Assembly (NCBI RefSeq): GCF_022867795.2
Contig: NZ_CP107006.1
Coordinates: 1,054,001 to 1,118,000, forward strand
Direction of reading: 5' to 3'
DNA: 64,000 nucleotides
Origin: Chitinophaga horti
GTDB taxonomy: Bacteria > Bacteroidota > Bacteroidia > Chitinophagales > Chitinophagaceae
Shown here: positions 62,853 to 64,000 of the stretch, in pieces
Position numbering within the stretch: the stretch's first letter is position 1
Layout: every line of letters starts with the position of its first letter
Made by a program: the position numbers and the translations under genes
The notes under the pieces: generated by a model
Told to the model about the DNA's origin: nothing
Seen by the model: the letters and a program-made list of their open reading frames with translations, nothing else
Database searches by the model: none

Positions 62853-63680
62853 ATGAACCAACGAAATTTTAAGCCTTTTAAGGGCGGAAAGAGGGAAGGT
62901 GGCGGATTTGCGCGTAAGCCGCATGCGCCCAAGCCAAAACAGTCATCGCTGATTATCGGCCGCCAGCCCGTAATTGAGGCACTTAATGCCGGTACGGCCA
63001 TCGAACGCATCTTTATGCTGCGCAACGCCGGCGGCGAAATCATGCTCCAGATCCGCAACGAGGCTATGGCAAAGCAGGTGCCTATCAACATGGTGCCCGC
63101 CGAAAAGCTGGACAGCCTCACCCAGGCTACCCACCAGGGCGTAATTGCCATTACTGCCAAAGTAAGTTATCTCGATTTACAGGATGTGATCTCTCACGTG
63201 ATGGAAAGTGGTGAAACGCCCCTGTTCCTCATTTTAGATGGGATTACCGACGTACGTAATATTGGTGCCATCGCCCGCAGCGCAGTGTGTTGCGGTGCCC
63301 AGGCCATCATCATTCCCGATAAAGGCATTGCCGCGCTGAACGAAGAAGCGGTAAAATCATCCGCCGGTGCGCTGGAACGTATATCGGTGTGCCGGGTAAA
63401 CAGCCTGCTGAAGGCCGTTGACACCCTGCACCTGAACGGTATTAAAGTAGTAGCCAGCGAAATGACCGCCGAAACGAAGCTGTACGATATGGAATGGAAA
63501 GAGCCACTGGCCATCATCATGGGGTCGGAGGACAAAGGGGTGTATCCCGCGCTGTTGAAGGCGGCGGACGGCATCTTCAACATCCCGATGGCGGGCGGCT
63601 TCGAATCGTTTAACGTATCGGTAGCGGCCGGCATTATTATGTACGAGGCCATGAAGCAGCGGTTACTGGCTGCAGAGTAG
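62853..63680 (+). CDS. rlmB: 23S rRNA 2'-O-ribose methyltransferase, TrmH/SpoU family
   Basis: A 275-residue SPOUT enzyme. After a basic N-terminal tail it has the substrate-binding SSLIIGRQPVIEAL and ATHQGVIAITA segments, then the knot motifs LILDGITDVRNIGAIARSAVCCGAQ, IIMGSEDKGVYPALLKAAD and IPMAGGFESFNVSVAAGIIMYE. This fits RlmB, which methylates G2251 of 23S rRNA; other TrmH-type enzymes share the motifs, so the exact target is not certain. Confidence 0.9.
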   Translation: MNQRNFKPFKGGKREGGGFARKPHAPKPKQSSLIIGRQPVIEALNAGTAIERIFMLRNAGGEIMLQIRNEAMAKQVPINMVPAEKLDSLTQATHQGVIAITAKVSYLDLQDVISHVMESGETPLFLILDGITDVRNIGAIARSAVCCGAQAIIIPDKGIAALNEEAVKSSAGALERISVCRVNSLLKAVDTLHLNGIKVVASEMTAETKLYDMEWKEPLAIIMGSEDKGVYPALLKAADGIFNIPMAGGFESFNVSVAAGIIMYEAMKQRLLAAE

Positions 63681-63715
63681 ACAGGATTAGGTTCATCATC
63701 AAAAGGTTTTATATC

Positions 63716-64000
63716 ATGACGCAACAGGCTGTAAAACTAATTGAATGCCCCCGCGACGCGATGCAGGGCTGGCATCACCAGGTACCTACGGAACAAAAGA
63801 TCGCTTACATCAACGCACTGTTGAAGGTAGGCTTCGATACCATCGACTTCGGCAGCTTCGTGTCGCCAAAAGCCATTCCTCAAATGGCCGATACGCGTGA
63901 AGTGCTCGAAGGACTGGACCTTTCCTCTACCCAAAGCAACTTGCTGGCCATCGTAGCTAACTTGCGCGGGGCGGAAGATGCGGTGGCGGTGAGTAAGGAT
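63716..64000 (+). CDS. HMG-CoA lyase-like enzyme, 5' part
   Basis: The first 95 codons are in the window. The visible protein (LIECPRDAMQGWHHQVPT, then KIAYINALLKVGFDTIDFGSFVSPKAIPQMAD) matches the N-terminus of hydroxymethylglutaryl-CoA lyases, with the conserved Arg-Asp at residues about 13-14 and the first strands of the TIM barrel. The family cleaves HMG-CoA to acetoacetate and acetyl-CoA in leucine breakdown. The metal-binding His pair and the catalytic Cys lie beyond the edge. Confidence 0.85.
   Translation, partial: MTQQAVKLIECPRDAMQGWHHQVPTEQKIAYINALLKVGFDTIDFGSFVSPKAIPQMADTREVLEGLDLSSTQSNLLAIVANLRGAEDAVAVSKD

Overview
The window looks like a chromosomal segment of a Bacteroidota bacterium, most likely a Chitinophaga-like member of the Chitinophagaceae. 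The main reasons are two SusC/SusD outer-membrane uptake loci, a paired ECF sigma and FecR-type anti-sigma, many short lipoprotein signal peptides ending in a lipobox Cys, several -7 elements of the Bacteroidetes form TAnnTTTG, and few Shine-Dalgarno sequences. The assignment is inferred from gene content; no marker-gene comparison was possible.

Layout. 1-7.6 kb: the 3' end of a first SusC gene with SusD, DUF5000-type and DUF4998-type lipoproteins, then a lipoprotein with an HExxH zinc-protease motif and an FKBP-type isomerase. 7.6-9.2 kb: a tightly overlapped minus-strand pair, a DUF4365 nuclease-like protein plus a 376-aa protein of unknown function; this is a candidate defence module. 9.4-16.8 kb: a MetF-fold protein lacking key catalytic residues, a chloramphenicol acetyltransferase-like gene divergent from a Crp/Fnr regulator with a palindromic site between them, an AraC regulator with a Bcr/CflA-type exporter, a UbiA prenyltransferase and a hybrid histidine kinase.

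17.2-23.6 kb: a DUF1963 gene divergent from a 1793-residue protein that joins two alpha/beta-hydrolase domains, a possible M17-N-like region, a CHAT caspase-like protease and a helical C-terminus, followed by a small element with 15-bp inverted ends. I regard this giant protein as the most unusual single gene in the window. 23.7-31.4 kb: an HxlR regulator divergent from a FabF-type ketosynthase, a DUF2490 protein, an MFS transporter whose 3' end is followed by two decayed copies of itself, PAS and Cys-rich CWC proteins, and metE behind a cobalamin riboswitch.

31.5-46.6 kb: a beta-barrel receptor with a Gly-rich insertion, an ECF sigma/membrane protein/Spy-like cluster, two uncharacterised genes, and the second SusCD locus (sigma, FecR, STN-type SusC, SusD, two lipoproteins). 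46.9-55.4 kb: cardiolipin synthase and a TetR-controlled TolC/HlyD/ABC export operon laid out like the E. coli ybhGFSR locus, but with the tandem ATPase split into two genes.

55.7-64 kb: two unknown small proteins, a MocR-type regulator divergent from a DNA alkylation-repair operon (ArsR-AdaN fusion, AlkA, Ogt), an EamA transporter overlapping a GNAT-DinB fusion, a NUDIX hydrolase, an RlmB-type rRNA methyltransferase and the start of an HMG-CoA lyase-like gene. No tRNA, rRNA, CRISPR array or complete insertion sequence was recognised.
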